Below, in pieces: positions 1-10,332 of a DNA stretch of 64,000 nt. A program made the translations under genes and the position numbers. Every line of letters starts with the position of its first letter. Positions within the stretch are counted from its first letter, which is position 1. This DNA comes from Acheta domesticus. Its lineage: Eukaryota > Arthropoda > Insecta > Orthoptera > Gryllidae. The notes below the pieces were generated by a model that was not told where the DNA came from, did no database searches, and worked only from the letters and a program-made list of their open reading frames with translations. Location of the stretch: positions 119,662,678 through 119,726,677 of the forward strand of contig JAHLJT010009436.1 of assembly GCA_031308135.1 (NCBI GenBank), given 5' to 3'.

Positions 1-250
1 GTTTTCTCGGCAACAGGAAAGTTTAGTAATTAAGTACAAAAAGACTTTGCAGTATTAATTGTTGAAGGCCAAGAATGTCATAGTCAATATGTTAAATTAA
101 GAGAGAAAGATTATAAAAATTATCACCGCAGTCGAGTCCGGGAAGCCGTGCTGTGCACATCGGGCGTCTCAGCTCTTATCTACAGTGGTTTTTTGGCAGT
201 GCGATCTGACGGCGATAAGTACAAGACCGCTTACAACTGAACAGTGCGTA

Positions 251-916
251 ATGTCTGCGAGTGGCTGCCCCGACACGGGGCAGCACATTGCTAATCTTAA
301 CTCTTCATGCAGTGATTGCAATTATTTAAATCCAGTGCAAGCAAATGTGTCCTCAAATGCTCCTACCGGGGTAAACAACGCTCAAGATAGTGAAGTTCAA
401 ACTCTCCAACATCATGTGTTTTCTTCGCCCCAACAGCAATGCATAGTGCAACAATTAAGTCAGCAACCACAATTGACGGAAGGGAATCAACTTGGATATG
501 TTTGGCTGCAAGTACCTCAGCAGACCCTACAGCTACCACCTCAGCAGCAACAACCCCACGCAATGCAACAGGCGTTCTTCCAGCAAAGCGCTAATCAACA
601 TGACCATGGTCAAAGATCAAGCCCGCAAGCCCACGCTCCTGCGCCAAACAATAAATACAGTTTGACCACGGATAATGAAAATAAAAAACGAAAACTTTCG
701 GATAACCAAAATACAAATTCAAATGAGAACAATAACAACCCCGTGCAATATAATGTATCTACTCACTCAAGGTTCGCTCCTCTCGGTGAAGAAGAAGAAG
801 AAGAAGAAATAACAGAAACGTCTGTCGGTACGAAAGAGGACAATATTAAAATTCCTCCAATATTCGTTCATATGGCCGGCAATGAGTATTTAACCTTAAT
901 ACAACACCTAAATTAA
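251..916 (+). pseudogene. LINE ORF1 (gag-like), N-terminal part
   Basis: The first ATG of this frame is at 251; an upstream GTG at 185 is unlikely to be used. The product is low-complexity, with Gln/Pro-rich stretches (residues about 60-130 from the ATG), a basic cluster KKRKLSDNQ that could be a nuclear signal, an acidic run EEEEEEE, and then a PPIFVHMAGNEYLTLIQHLN segment. The proline-phenylalanine-valine motif followed by NY/EYLTL is the usual entry to the RNA-binding region in Jockey gag proteins. In the family this protein binds the element RNA and helps integration. The frame stops at 916, before the zinc knuckles, so the ORF is broken by at least one stop or frameshift. Confidence 0.7.
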
Positions 917-972
917 GCTACAATAAATGACTTTCTAACTAAAAACTGGCGAATACACTAAAGTTAATTTCA

Positions 973-1660
973 GTGAAATTAATGACTTTAGAAAATTTTG
1001 AAAATGCTGTGAAGAAAACAATCGAATTTCACACGTACCGAGATCCAAGTAGTAAAGTGTTATCTGCTGTAAATAAAGCCACCCCAACATGTTACACCAA
1101 ACAAGATGTTATTCAAGAACTGAAAAGACTGGAATATCCCGTAAATCCAATAAAGCCAGAAAACCTATATAAATAGTAGCAGTAGATCTTGTTGACAATC
1201 CCAAATCCAAAAGTATATTTAATGAGGCCAAACTGATGTATAGTGTAATAAGAGTCAATTAAGAAATAAACCTAACCAGTCTATTCAATGTAAGCGCTGT
1301 CAACGTTTTGGTCAAACTCACGCAAATTGCCACAACGTGCCTAGGTGAGTGAAGTGTCTCGAAAACCATCACTATCCTCAATGTCAAAAACATGAAAGTA
1401 CAGTCCCTAAATGTGTTAATTGCAAAGGCGATTATCCCACCAATTACAGAGGCTGCCCTGAATTTAAAAAATCTTACAAAACCCTACCTATCCCGAAGAC
1501 CTTTAACAAACATGCAAACCAATCGATACATTAAATTTTCTGCACCTAGACAACCGTTTTCCGGCCCCTTCTCTAGTATCTTCTACATTTATCAGACAAC
1601 CTCCTCCCCCACCTCCTTCCATGCACTCAACAAACTTTCCACCACTGCGCCTCCGTTATG
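973..1660 (+). pseudogene. LINE ORF1 C-terminal part with PRE_C2HC region and zinc knuckles
   Basis: Around 1015-1170 the translation contains EFHTYRDPSSKVLSAVNKAT followed by a Gln/Glu-Leu rich helix, resembling the PRE_C2HC domain of Jockey gag. Around 1288-1480 there are three Cys/His knuckles in different frames: CKRCQRFGQTHANC, then CLENHHYPQC, then CVNCKGDYPTNYRGC. The spacing C-x2-C with downstream H and C is the retrotransposon zinc-knuckle pattern that binds nucleic acid. Several stops (for example TAG at 1174 and TGA near 1348) break the frame. After about 1500 the reading is Pro/Ser-rich and uninformative. Confidence 0.7.
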
Positions 1661-1784
1661 ACAGAACACGGAATAATAATCAACACAACATTCCTGATGT
1701 AAATAATTTAATTTCAAAAATAGTATCCCAAATAATCTCTCTTTTAATATCTCAAATCCAAAATATGATTCTAAATGTTCTATA

Positions 1785-2531
1785 ATGGATCCAAATAAAT
1801 TAAATGCTCTTAGTCTGCTTAACTTTAATGCAAATGGAATTATGAGACAAGAAAATTCCTTCCGGCACTTCTTAAACGATCATAAAATAAAAATAGCATG
1901 TTTAACAGAAACCCACCTCATAACTGGCGAACGTTTCTCTATTCCCGATTTTAAAATTTATCGTAATGATTGGATCTCAACAAATGTTTCAGGTGGAGTA
2001 GCAATCATAGTTCAAAAAGATGTTAAGCGTAGTCAAATACATATTCCCCACTCAACAGATTTGGAAGCAGCAGCAATTAACATTAACTATAATAGATCGA
2101 AGGTAGTTATCATTACAGCATACAAACCATCCAACAAAAACTTTCCAACTGTATACGGTAACATCTTTTCTCAATATCCTCGATTTATATTGCTGAGAGA
2201 TTTAAATAGCAAAAACAGAGCATGGGGTTGCAATTTGACCACACATCAGAGTGCCAAATTGCTTAATCGTATTAATGCAAGCGGTCACAACATTAGTATT
2301 CATGCCCCTATAGAACCCACACACTATTCAACGGATCAAAACAAGAGAGCAGACATTCTAGATATAATCATTACAAAAGGCATATCCTCACCGATCTACA
2401 AGAAAGTAGTTTCAGATTTAAATTCGGACCATTCTCCCATCCTCATATCGTTGGGAACATCGACACAGTCTTTAGAAAAAATACCGAAAAAATCAACGGT
2501 AAAACTAACTGGAATCTTTTCCGTGAATTAA
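1785..2531 (+). pseudogene. LINE ORF2 N-terminal endonuclease (APE-like) domain
   Basis: The 248-codon frame starts MDPNKLNALSLLNFNANGI and shows the exonuclease-endonuclease-phosphatase motifs in order: NFNANGI (Asn), LTETHL (catalytic Glu), AYKPS, LLRDLNSKN, and SDLNSDHSPI, where SDH is the final catalytic motif. In LINEs this domain nicks the target DNA to prime reverse transcription. The motif normally read as GD-N has become RD-N here, a change likely to harm activity. The frame ends at 2531 and the protein continues, frameshifted, into the next entry. The start is the first ATG and lies about 125 bases after ORF1 material ends, as expected for a separate ORF2. Confidence 0.85.
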
Positions 2532-2542
2532 TAACTAGCAGT

Positions 2543-4385
2543 TTGACATATCAACACATAATCTCTATTGAAGACCTAGAAAATGAATTACACAAACTCA
2601 CAAAGTGCATACAACAACCATTAAAATATGCTCATATACCCTTCTATGAGGCACACAGAAAGTCAAAAACAACACTGCCTAAAGAACTTCTTGAACTAAT
2701 TAAGAAGAAAAGAAAAATTCGTCATATCTGGCAATCCAAGAGAAATGTAGACAATAAACGTGAACTAAATCTCATCTCAAAAATTGTCAAACAAAAAATA
2801 GATGAATTTAGATTTCTAAGCCAACTTCACACTAACGCGAGACCACCATGAAGAACAATCAAAAGCATCACAAAAGAACGAATAGAGCTACCGCGTTTAC
2901 AAAATAATGGTAAGATCGTATACTCAGACGCTGAAAAAGCGAAGGTTTTAGCAGAATATCTAGAAAGTGTCCTCATCCCAAACCCCATGGAATATCCCGT
3001 TTTTAATTCAGAAGTAGCTATGTGCACTGTCCCAACAAAGATAAAATTCATTTCTCCTTCAGAAGTGGCAAATGCCATTAAACTTTCCAAGACTAGAAAA
3101 CACCTGGGTTCGACGTCACCAACAAAGCTCTAAAAGAACTTCCTCGACTAGCAATTGCAATAATAACGTCAATATTTAATGCATCGTTAAGATTAGGATA
3201 CTACCTGTCACGGAAACGGGCTATTATACTTCCATTCTGCAAACCAAGCAAAAACCCAAAAATTCCAAGCAATTATGGACCTATTAGTCTTTTCCCTTCT
3301 ATAGCAAAAATGTTTGAAAACTTGTTTTAAAAAGATTCCAAGCCTACTTAACAAAAATCAGTGCAATTCCCAACACCCAATTGGGATTTAGAACTAATCA
3401 TGCTACTACTCATCAACTGCTGCGACTTGTCGAGCACATAGTAAATGGTTTTAACGACAAAAAGCACAAAGTAGCTCTCTTTTTAGACATTTCCCTGGCA
3501 TTTGACCGAATTTGGCATCAAGGAGTAATGTACAAAGTATGAGAAATTGATACATTGATTATCTACAGAAACTAATTTTCGCCAACACTGTTCTCAATCT
3601 TTACAGCATACTATCCAACTCCACACGAAGCAAGTATAACTCTTTATGTAGATGATACCGCTATTTTCACATCACATACTCATATCAACTTAGCCTATGA
3701 TTACATACGAGAATAATATTACAATCCTACAATTACTACAATCCTAGTATTACAATCATACAATCCTACATTTACAGTTATACGAACTGGACCAAAAAAT
3801 GGAGAATTAAAATTAACACCTTAAAATCACAATAAAAATATTCACTCAGACGTCCTCCCTTCCCTACACCCTTACGAATAAATAACACCGATATCCGCTG
3901 GCTTTCTCATTCTTGGCCAGTAAAATATCTAGGTGCCTTACTGGACAAACGGTTAACTTGGAAACCGCATATTAATTCAACAGCCCATCAGACACGTGCA
4001 AAAATCTCAAAATTGTACGCATTTATCAACAGAAATTTCACCCTTAGTATAAAAACCGAGCTGCTCATCTATAAAACGATAATGACAATGACATGCTTGT
4101 CCAATATGGCGCAATATAGCACCTACCAATCTATCCATTTTACAGACAATCCAAAACAAATATTTAAGACAAACCTTGAAAGCCCCCTGGTTCATTTCTA
4201 ATTCACAAATCCACCGAGAGCTTCAAGTACCTCTCCTCTCAGAATTCATCTCGCAAACCTCTCAAAAATATTATTCTCTCCTCCCAGCATGCCTTAACAC
4301 TCCAATATTCAATCTCGGTCAAAACGCACATTATCTTTCACGCATTAGATCCAGATTCCCCAAAGATCTCTTTCGTCCATCCTAA
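2543..4385 (+). pseudogene. LINE ORF2 reverse transcriptase, fragmented and internally deleted
   Basis: Pieces of the RT lie in several frames. Near 3225-3300 I read PFCKPSKNPKIPSNYGPISLF, and near 3480-3540 FLDISLAFDRIWHQGVMYKV, which is RT motif A with its Asp. Soon after, near 3630-3665, comes ITLYVDDTAIFTSHT, the YVDD catalytic motif C. The roughly 100 bases between A and C are far too few for the usual motif B region, so the active site has been closed up by a deletion around 3560-3610. The region after 3860 (GALLDKRLTWKPHIN-like) is the typical LINE C-terminal part. Non-functional. Confidence 0.75.
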
Positions 4386-4628
4386 TTCATAAAATCATTT
4401 GCCCCCTTTTGTCACAAACACCCTCCCTCCACTTCTAAACATTTAATGGAAATCTTCCCCTTAGTCAAGTTATTCAAATGTGAAATTTTAAAAATAGTGA
4501 AGGGTTGCACCGAGACCCGCATTTGCCTTAGGATGGCCTCATAAATTCATTGTATGTACCCGTTGTACCCGTCAAAATCCCCGAAAGACGAAAGTCGAAC
4601 GGGAAGAAAATAAATTTAAAAAAAGAGT

Positions 4629-4826
4629 TTATCAGAAATGATGCGTCCTCAAATGAGGAAGCTAACCGTTAATGGGTATCAATACCAGTACAATATAAGT
4701 GGTATTGGTTTAACCCATTATCGGCCAGAACGTAGGAATAATTGGTGATGGATGACAACCTTGGTGGTATTGGTTTAACACGAAATATCTTTTCACATAC
4801 AATTGAACAAGTTGCAAACGGTTACA
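4629..4826. other. Short spacer with an inverted TTAACCC-type motif
   Basis: Between the LINE tail and the SINE there is an imperfect hairpin at about 4670-4725: taatgggtatcaataccag pairs with tggtattggtttaacccatta. The end of the right arm, ttaacccattatcgg, recalls piggyBac-type termini that start after TTAA. The phrase agtggtattggtttaac occurs twice (about 4698 and 4760). No coding sequence is visible. Confidence 0.3.
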
Positions 4827-5351
4827 TGATTGATTGATTGATTGATTGTTACTGATTCCGGGCGCGTCAACTACTGAAATCATTAGTCCCGTAAGTATAA
4901 TGCTTGTTTTTCATCGGGTGGTGGCGGTGATCATCCCCTGCAGAATCGCGAGATCCAGCGCAGACCTGCAGGCGATTAGTGGGCTTTCCCCTAGGGTCTC
5001 CCACCAGCGGAGCACCGCCCAAGCCGGGACAAGCGCTGAGTCCCCGACCGGTCTCCCGGCATGTGTGATAGTGTAGTGCATGTTAGTGTGTGTGTGTAAC
5101 GGGTGAGGATAGGACAAGGAATGGGAAGGAAATATCGCGCGCGGTCCATGGCCCGTTTGTTAGGGTACTGCTCTGGCATTCCCCTGTTGTTGATTGGAGA
5201 AACCACGGAAAACTACCGATCAGAGCAGCCGGCCGCTAGAATTCTCCTCCAGATAGCGACCAAGCTGGCAAGCTAGTATCGAAAATCCTGCCACCGTCGG
5301 GACTCGAACCTGTGACCACCCAGTCAGAGGCTCTGCAGTGACACCCGTTAA
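4827..5351 (-). mobile_element. tRNA-derived SINE (family S1), full-length copy, minus strand
   Basis: Read on the minus strand, the element begins near 5351 with a tRNA-like head whose B box is ggttcgagtccc (complement at about 5287-5298). It runs through a GC-rich body and ends with ggactaatgatttcagtag, ttgacgcgcccgg and a (CAAT)n/(GATT)n tail at 4827-4845. It is flanked by a 12-bp direct repeat, caaacggttaca, at 4815-4826 and 5352-5363, which is a clean target-site duplication. At 525 bp it is long for a SINE. The B box is seen directly; RNA polymerase III transcription is known for the class and inferred here. The insertion sits inside a short duplicated sequence (4778-4819 resembles 5362-5401). 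Confidence 0.85.
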
Positions 5352-5424
5352 CAAACGGTTACACGGAATATCTCTTCACGCATACTGAACAAGTTACAAA
5401 CAAAACAGTAATACTGACCTTGCA

Positions 5425-6165
5425 ACTGATGTCACTGTAGCGCCTCTGACCGGGAGGTTCTGAGTTTCGAGGTCCGACGATGGCAGGATTTTCGACACTA
5501 GCCAGATAGCTAGGGTGACTTCTTTAGTTGTCTGGAGGAGAATTCTAGCGTCCGGCAGCTCTGATCGGTAGTTTTCCGTGGTTTCTCCGATCAAGACCTG
5601 GCGAATGCCCGAGTAGTACACTACCAACCGGGTCTCGAACCCTGCGCAATGTTTCCCTCCCATTCATTGTCCAATCCTCACCCCTTATACACATACACTT
5701 ACATGCACTATACTTGAGGTTTTATTTCTTGGCGCGTGGGAACTTTCTTCACAATGGAAAATCTCACGGATTTTTCGCGTCGTTCTCGATCGTGTCGCTA
5801 CGAGTCGCATGATCGCGACTGTATCGAACAGTGCTGGGGATCATGCGACTCCTAGCGGCACGACCGAGAACGACGCGAAAAATCCGTGAGATATTTCATC
5901 GTGAAGACAAGCCTCTACGCGCCAAGAAATAAAAACCCAACTATACACTACCATACATGCCGGGATCTGTCGGGAGCTCCGAGCAGGTCTCGGCTGGGGC
6001 GGTGCCCAGCTGGTGAGAGATACCTGGTTGGAGAAAACCCCGCTAAAAGATGATAGGCCGGCGCCGGATCTCTCCATCCAGCGGGGCAAGATCACCGCCA
6101 CTTCCCAAGTAAAACATGCACTACATTTACAGGACTAATGACCTTAGTTGTTGACGCGTACGGAA
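5425..6165 (+). mobile_element. tRNA-derived SINE (family S1), plus-strand copy split by a MITE
   Basis: This copy runs in the opposite direction to the first. The shared body is plain: gcaggattttcga, tggaggagaattctagcg, tcggtagttttccgtggttt and catgccggga occur in both in the same order. The 3' end is aggactaatgaccttagttg followed by ttgacgcg near 6135-6160. The B-box region (gttctgagtttcgaggtcc, about 5457-5475) is degraded. A 225-bp hairpin element interrupts the body at 5715-5939; removing it restores colinearity with the other copy. The tail has lost most of its GATT repeats. An ORF on either strand here would be a shadow. Confidence 0.8.
5715..5939. mobile_element. Fold-back MITE, 225 bp, inserted in the SINE
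   Basis: The ends are inverted copies: tgaggttttatttcttggcg at the left and, on the complement, tgggtttttatttcttggcg at the right. The inner sequence is also palindromic: gatttttcgcgtcgttctcg near 5768 pairs with its complement near 5870, and gtcgcatgatc is present in both arms. Nearly the whole element can fold into one hairpin. It is flanked by actatact (5707-5714) and actataca (5940-5947), an 8-bp duplication with one difference. The host SINE copy at 4827-5351 shows the empty site. It has no coding capacity; superfamily unknown, although an 8-bp duplication fits hAT. Confidence 0.85.
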
Positions 6166-6174
6166 TCACTGGAA

Positions 6175-8170
6175 ATCGGTCAACGCATCAAATAACAGAA
6201 AATTCCATACTAATCTAGCATTTTCGGCAATAAATGCGAACACGGCACGGAATGAGAACAATGACACAATAAATAATACACGTATGAGTAGAGTGTTTTC
6301 TAAAAGTAAAATAAAATTATTCATTGATTACTTGCTGCAGGAGTCATGGGACGCGGTTTATAATACTATTGATACAAACGATAAATATTTTTCTTTTTTT
6401 TCAACGCTTTCATTTCATTTTAACACTTGCTTTCCTCTTCAGAAAAGAAAATTAAATATTTCACGCAAAAGCAATTCTTGGATATCACAAGGGATTAGAA
6501 CATCTTGTAAAAACAAAAGAGTTCTTTCTTTCATTTCTAAGCATCATAACGTATCTCAAGATTTCCTCCTGTACTTTAAAAAATACAAATCATTGTTAAG
6601 AAAAGTCATAAGGCAGGCTAAAATCATGAAACACGATCAGGATATTTTGAACTCAAGTAACAAAACAAAATCAATGTGGGATATAGTAAAAAATGCGACC
6701 AAACCAACTAGAAACCTTGTAGAGAATGTTGTTTTAAAAGATAACAATAGAGATGTGAACGATCCGGCAACAGTGGCTAGTCTCTTTAACCAATACTTTT
6801 CGAGAATTGCTGTCGATCTCACTAAGGGTTTTCAGCCACAAAATTCAACATCTGACGTTTCCCTAAAAATCTTAGACACTATGTTCCTTTCCGAAACCTC
6901 TTCCTATGAAATTCTCAAAATAATCGGTAAATTAAAAAATAAATATTCGGCCGGTTTAGATGAATTTCCGGATTGTTTGTAAAAGACATGCGCGCCAGTC
7001 ATTATACACCCGTTAACTCACATATTTAATGCATCCTTATGCACCGGAATTTTTCCAGATATTTTTAAAACAGCTAAGATTAAGCCGCTCTTCAAAAAAG
7101 GCAACAAAAATGAAATTCAAAATTATCGGCCAATTTCTCTTTTGTCAGTTTTTTCAAAAATATTAGAGAGACTTTTTTATGTGCGAATGGAAACCTTTCT
7201 CAATAAACACGACGCGTTTTCAAATTGCCAACATGGATTCCGGAAATCAAAATCTACGGAAACAGCCATTTTTTCTTTTGTTAAGGATGTTTTAAGGATG
7301 TCTTAAGGATGTTTTCTTAAAGATGTTCATTGGATCAAAACGAAGCAACTATTGGAATATTTTTAGATCTTTCAAAAGCTTTTGACGTCATTGATCATAA
7401 CATTTTACTTTCAAAATTACCTTCATATGGAATCCGTGGTATTGCTCTAGATTGGCTATGTTCGTACCTTAAACTACGATCACAGAGAGTAGAAATACCT
7501 TACTGGATTGATGGAACTTTATGTACACACCTTTCCGGTTCTTTGCCAATTGCACGTGGAGTCCCGCAAGGATCGAAACCTCAAATGGAATGCCCACTTA
7601 AATGAATTGAACACAAAATTTAGTTCATTATGCTACGCGTTCAGAATTCTTTCAAATTCCGTCAGTCTTCATACAGCTCGTTGTGTATATTTTGCCAATG
7701 TTCACTCCCGCCTGAGATATGGCATAATATTTTGGGGAATCACATCTTATAGCTCCCAGACTTTCAGATTACAAAAAGAATTGTACGAATAATAAGTAAA
7801 TCCAACCCACGTGTTTCTTGTAAGTCACTCTTTACTAATCTAGGAATTTTACCATTACCTTGTCTCCTGATTTACGAATCAGTAGTTTTTGTCAAAAATG
7901 ACTTACTTAAGGGCGGGAATATATTTTCAGCAAACGCCGATGTCTATAAGTATAACACACGACGTAGTAATCATATTCAGCAGGTGGCAGTATCAACAGC
8001 TCACTACAAAAAATTCACATACAATTCATGTACATTACTCTACAACACTTTGCCAGAAGACATTAAACGATTAAATTCGATAGAAAAGGTTAAGTCCCAA
8101 GTAAAATCTTTTCTGCTGCATAACTGTTTCTATACAATTCGAGACTATACCGAGCATCAAAAAGTAAAGT
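6175..8170 (+). pseudogene. CR1/Jockey-superfamily LINE, RT part, 5'-truncated and internally deleted
   Basis: The longest frame (6284-6982) carries a pre-RT linker ending KLKNKYSAGLDEFPDCL, the usual lead-in to RT motif 1-2. It continues in another frame near 7080-7290 with PLFKKGNKNEIQNYRPISLL and NCQHGFRKSKSTETAI. At 7330-7577 it reads IGIFLDLSKAFDVIDHNILL (motif A) and IARGVPQGS (motif B). Immediately after GVPQGS the sequence jumps to KWNAHLNELNTKFSSLCYAF, a region normally well past the catalytic YADD box, so motif C is deleted. The C-terminal segment ends with YNTLPEDIKRLNSIEKVKSQ and a stop near 8170. The 5' end is cut off near the SINE. The element cannot encode active RT. Confidence 0.8.
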
Positions 8171-8171
8171 A

Positions 8172-8490
8172 GCATTAATTTTAACAATGATAGTTAATGT
8201 AATTATTATCATTTGGACTGTATAATTCTACAGAACCTGTAACAAGTATTGTACCACAGTTTCTGGGTTGATGGCCCCCATCTCGATCAGGTTTTTCGTC
8301 CAGTTCCCCTGATCCTTGAGCAAATGCTGAGATGGTCCCTTGTTTTGCTTCTGGACATAAATGTAACTTCACTATTTGAGCACGTCTTCTGAATTTCAGT
8401 GGGAAATATAGTTATTCAAATTATCGCGGCAAAAAGTATTATTCTTTCATGAAGAACATGAAGGTTCAGGGCAGGAATTTATAGCTAATT
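8172..8490. other. Spacer between two LINE fragments
   Basis: No gene is recognised. The minus strand has an open frame of 63 codons (8372-8181) with no motif I can name, and the base composition is a little more GC-rich than the flanks. It may be part of another decayed element. Confidence 0.3.
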
Positions 8491-8495
8491 TACCT

Positions 8496-9215
8496 TTGAA
8501 AATATTTTATTATATAGGAGCGAATTTTTTGTCAACAAAACTCGAAAATACGGATAATTTTCAGCTGTTAATTGATGGTCATTCAATTGGTCATGTTGAT
8601 CTTGCTAAAAATCTTGGTTTATGGATGGACAGTGGATGGAATTTTGATCATCATGTGTTAATCAAATGTAGAGCAGCATATTTGAGATTAAGATCCCTAT
8701 ATCAATATCGCAACACAGTCAACCAAGCTAATGTTGTGCAATACTCTCATACTGTCGTTATTTAATTACAGTGATATTGTTTATAGCCCTGCACTATCTC
8801 AAAGAAATTTTGCTAGAGTTCAATCTATTCAGAATGCGTGTTTGAGGTTCTGTTTCAATGTTCGGAAATACGAGCATATATCACCATTCATGGATAAATC
8901 AGACTGGTTGACCATGAGACAGAGATGGATATTTCACCTATGTTTACTGGTACACTCTGTGCTCTCCTCTAATTCTCCCAGTTATCTTAGGGATCGGCTT
9001 AAACTTTTTTCACAATCAAATGAGTCTGCTTCACGTACTACCCGATTTGCCAATTTCCTACTTGTTATTCCCGTTCATCGTACTACCAAATTCGAGGCAT
9101 CCTTTAGCTATCTTGGTCCACACTTCTACAATTTAATCCCTCATGAGCTTAAAACCCTTCCCTACAAATCATTCTGTGAGAAACTTTGTAAATTTATTAA
9201 ACTTAATTTTTAATC
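8496..9215 (+). pseudogene. LINE ORF2 C-terminal fragment with (TTA)n tail downstream
   Basis: Two frames joined by a frameshift near 8735-8765 give a typical LINE C-terminal region. The first contains VDLAKNLGLWMDSGWNFDHH (the post-RT thumb, with the usual KNLGLW motif) and the second contains LSLFNYSDIVYSPALSQRN and FSYLGPHFYNLIPHELKTLP, ending KFIKLNF at 9213. This belongs to a different family from the LINE just upstream because both carry the same region with different sequence. The endonuclease and RT core are missing, a normal 5' truncation. The 3' UTR runs to the ATT repeat at about 9526. Confidence 0.8.
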
Positions 9216-9521
9216 TTTCTTCAATGTTTCTTGATGTATTATGTTAAATTTTCTGTAACCTTCTTGATGTATATGTTTAGCATTACTTCAGTGTTTCCTG
9301 TTATGTTATATTGCCTCATATTATCTGCTATACACTTACAATTATATTTTACTTATGTAACTTTTTCAATTTCTAATCCTCATGTACTTACATTTATGCT
9401 TTTTTTTCAACTTGTTCTTATTCTCTTTTGATTTTATGTTTATGATCTGTATTTTTCTTGTGGTTAGTCTGAAAAGCAGTAATTTAATTACTGAGACGCC
9501 GTTGTACTTTTTTGTGCAATA

Positions 9522-9525
<4 letters not shown>

Positions 9526-9578
<53 letters not shown>
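9526..9578 (+). repeat. (TTA)n microsatellite tail of the LINE
   Basis: About seventeen ATT/TTA units directly follow gtgcaataaagtatta. The aataaa just before the array looks like the end of the LINE 3' UTR, and many CR1-like LINEs end in short microsatellites rather than poly(A). Confidence 0.75.
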
Positions 9579-9619
9579 AAAACCTCTCTTTTCTGTATTC
9601 AAAATTCGACTAGAATATG

Positions 9620-9725
9620 GTTTAGGATAGAGACCACAGAATTATGAAAACGTGCACAAAATTCACTTCTCCCCATAGCTCGTCACACGCAGTTTTTAAC
9701 TGTTTTTGACGTAAATAAATAAAAA
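9620..9725 (-). repeat. Dispersed repeat D1, copy 1
   Basis: The complement of this stretch (acagttaaaaactgcgtgtg, ctatggggagaagtg, gtgcacgttttcataattct) matches the plus strand at 57795-57890 (acagttaaaaactgtgtgtg, ctgtggggagaagtg). Two copies about 48 kb apart with scattered differences make it an old dispersed repeat. No coding function is recognised. An adjacent short duplicated phrase, gtgggtggcctcgct, is at about 9768 and 9784. Confidence 0.6.
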
Positions 9726-9960
9726 AATAAAATAAAATCAACGTTTTTGCCATGCAAAATGGCGCCATGGGTGGCCTCGCTGCCGTGGGTGGCCTCGCTA
9801 CCAAAGCAACAATCATCCATCAAGCGTTGGGTATAAGCATCATTGGTTATCGCATCATGCCCTCTTATTGATTGTTGACCTTGTGCGAATGTTAAGTTAC
9901 CAAACCATGCTTTAACTCACTGTTTCATTGAGAAGTATACATTTAAACCTCTTTCAATTT

Positions 9961-10296
9961 TTACTTTCCCGTATACATACGTATACACGGAGTGATATAC
10001 GTAGTATAGGGAAAGTTATGTAATGCTGCGCGAAAAAATGGTCAATTTTCGCCAGAAAAAAATTCGTTGCCGGGCGCTGATAACGAAAAAGTGGATAAAA
10101 CCAGTTGTTAAATCAAAAAAAAAATATCCCCTAACACGTGGTGTAGCCAGAATCCCTCTTTTGTGGGTCCTTGACACCGAAAAACCAATTGAAAGGAAAA
10201 CGTCCGTCTGTCCGTCTGTCTGTCCGTCCGTCTGTGAACACTGCTAGCGCCTAAACCATACCTACGATTTCTTCCAAAATGGATATTCCCCGGTCG
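9961..10296 (+). mobile_element. ACTTTCCC-family arm, plus orientation (modules 1-4)
   Basis: The modules in order are: an end hairpin, actttcccgtatac followed by tatacgtagtatagggaaagt (9963-10017); the block tatgtaatgctgcgcgaaaaa ending gataacgaaaaagtggataaa; the block ctaacacgtggtgtagccag; a run of cgtc/tgtc repeats at 10198-10235; and gtgaacactgctagcgcctaaaccat with a tail ending in cggtcgatctggttctagtc. The same blocks in the same order, inverted, occur at 15720-15993. No protein is encoded. I infer a DNA element with long inverted arms; the superfamily is unknown. Confidence 0.65.
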
Positions 10297-10332
10297 ATCT
10301 GGTTCTAGTCAAAGCTTTGACTAGAACCAGAT
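10297..10332. repeat. Perfect 36-bp palindrome
   Basis: The left half atctggttctagtcaaag is followed at once by its exact reverse complement, centred between 10314 and 10315. The left half is the end of module 4 of the ACTTTCCC family, so this is where one arm turns back on itself. It probably marks a head-to-head rearrangement. Confidence 0.85.

Larger units (their letters stand above)
126..4628 (+). mobile_element. Jockey-type non-LTR retrotransposon, decayed copy
   Basis: The order of parts is that of a Jockey-clade LINE: a Gln-rich ORF1 with a PRE_C2HC-like segment and zinc knuckles, then an ORF2 with an apurinic-type endonuclease followed by reverse transcriptase, ending in an A-rich tail near 4616-4625. 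All of it lies on the plus strand over about 4.5 kb, a normal length for the clade. Stops, frameshifts and an internal RT deletion show it is dead. The 6-bp word ttatca occurs at both edges (120-125 and 4629-4634) and could be a short target duplication, but a match this short may be chance. Clade assignment rests on domain order and motifs, not on a tree. Confidence 0.8.

Noticed and set aside
251..916. Gln-rich ORF as a host transcription factor
   Set aside because: Its C-terminal motif, the following PRE_C2HC-like region and zinc knuckles, and the downstream endonuclease make it a LINE ORF1.
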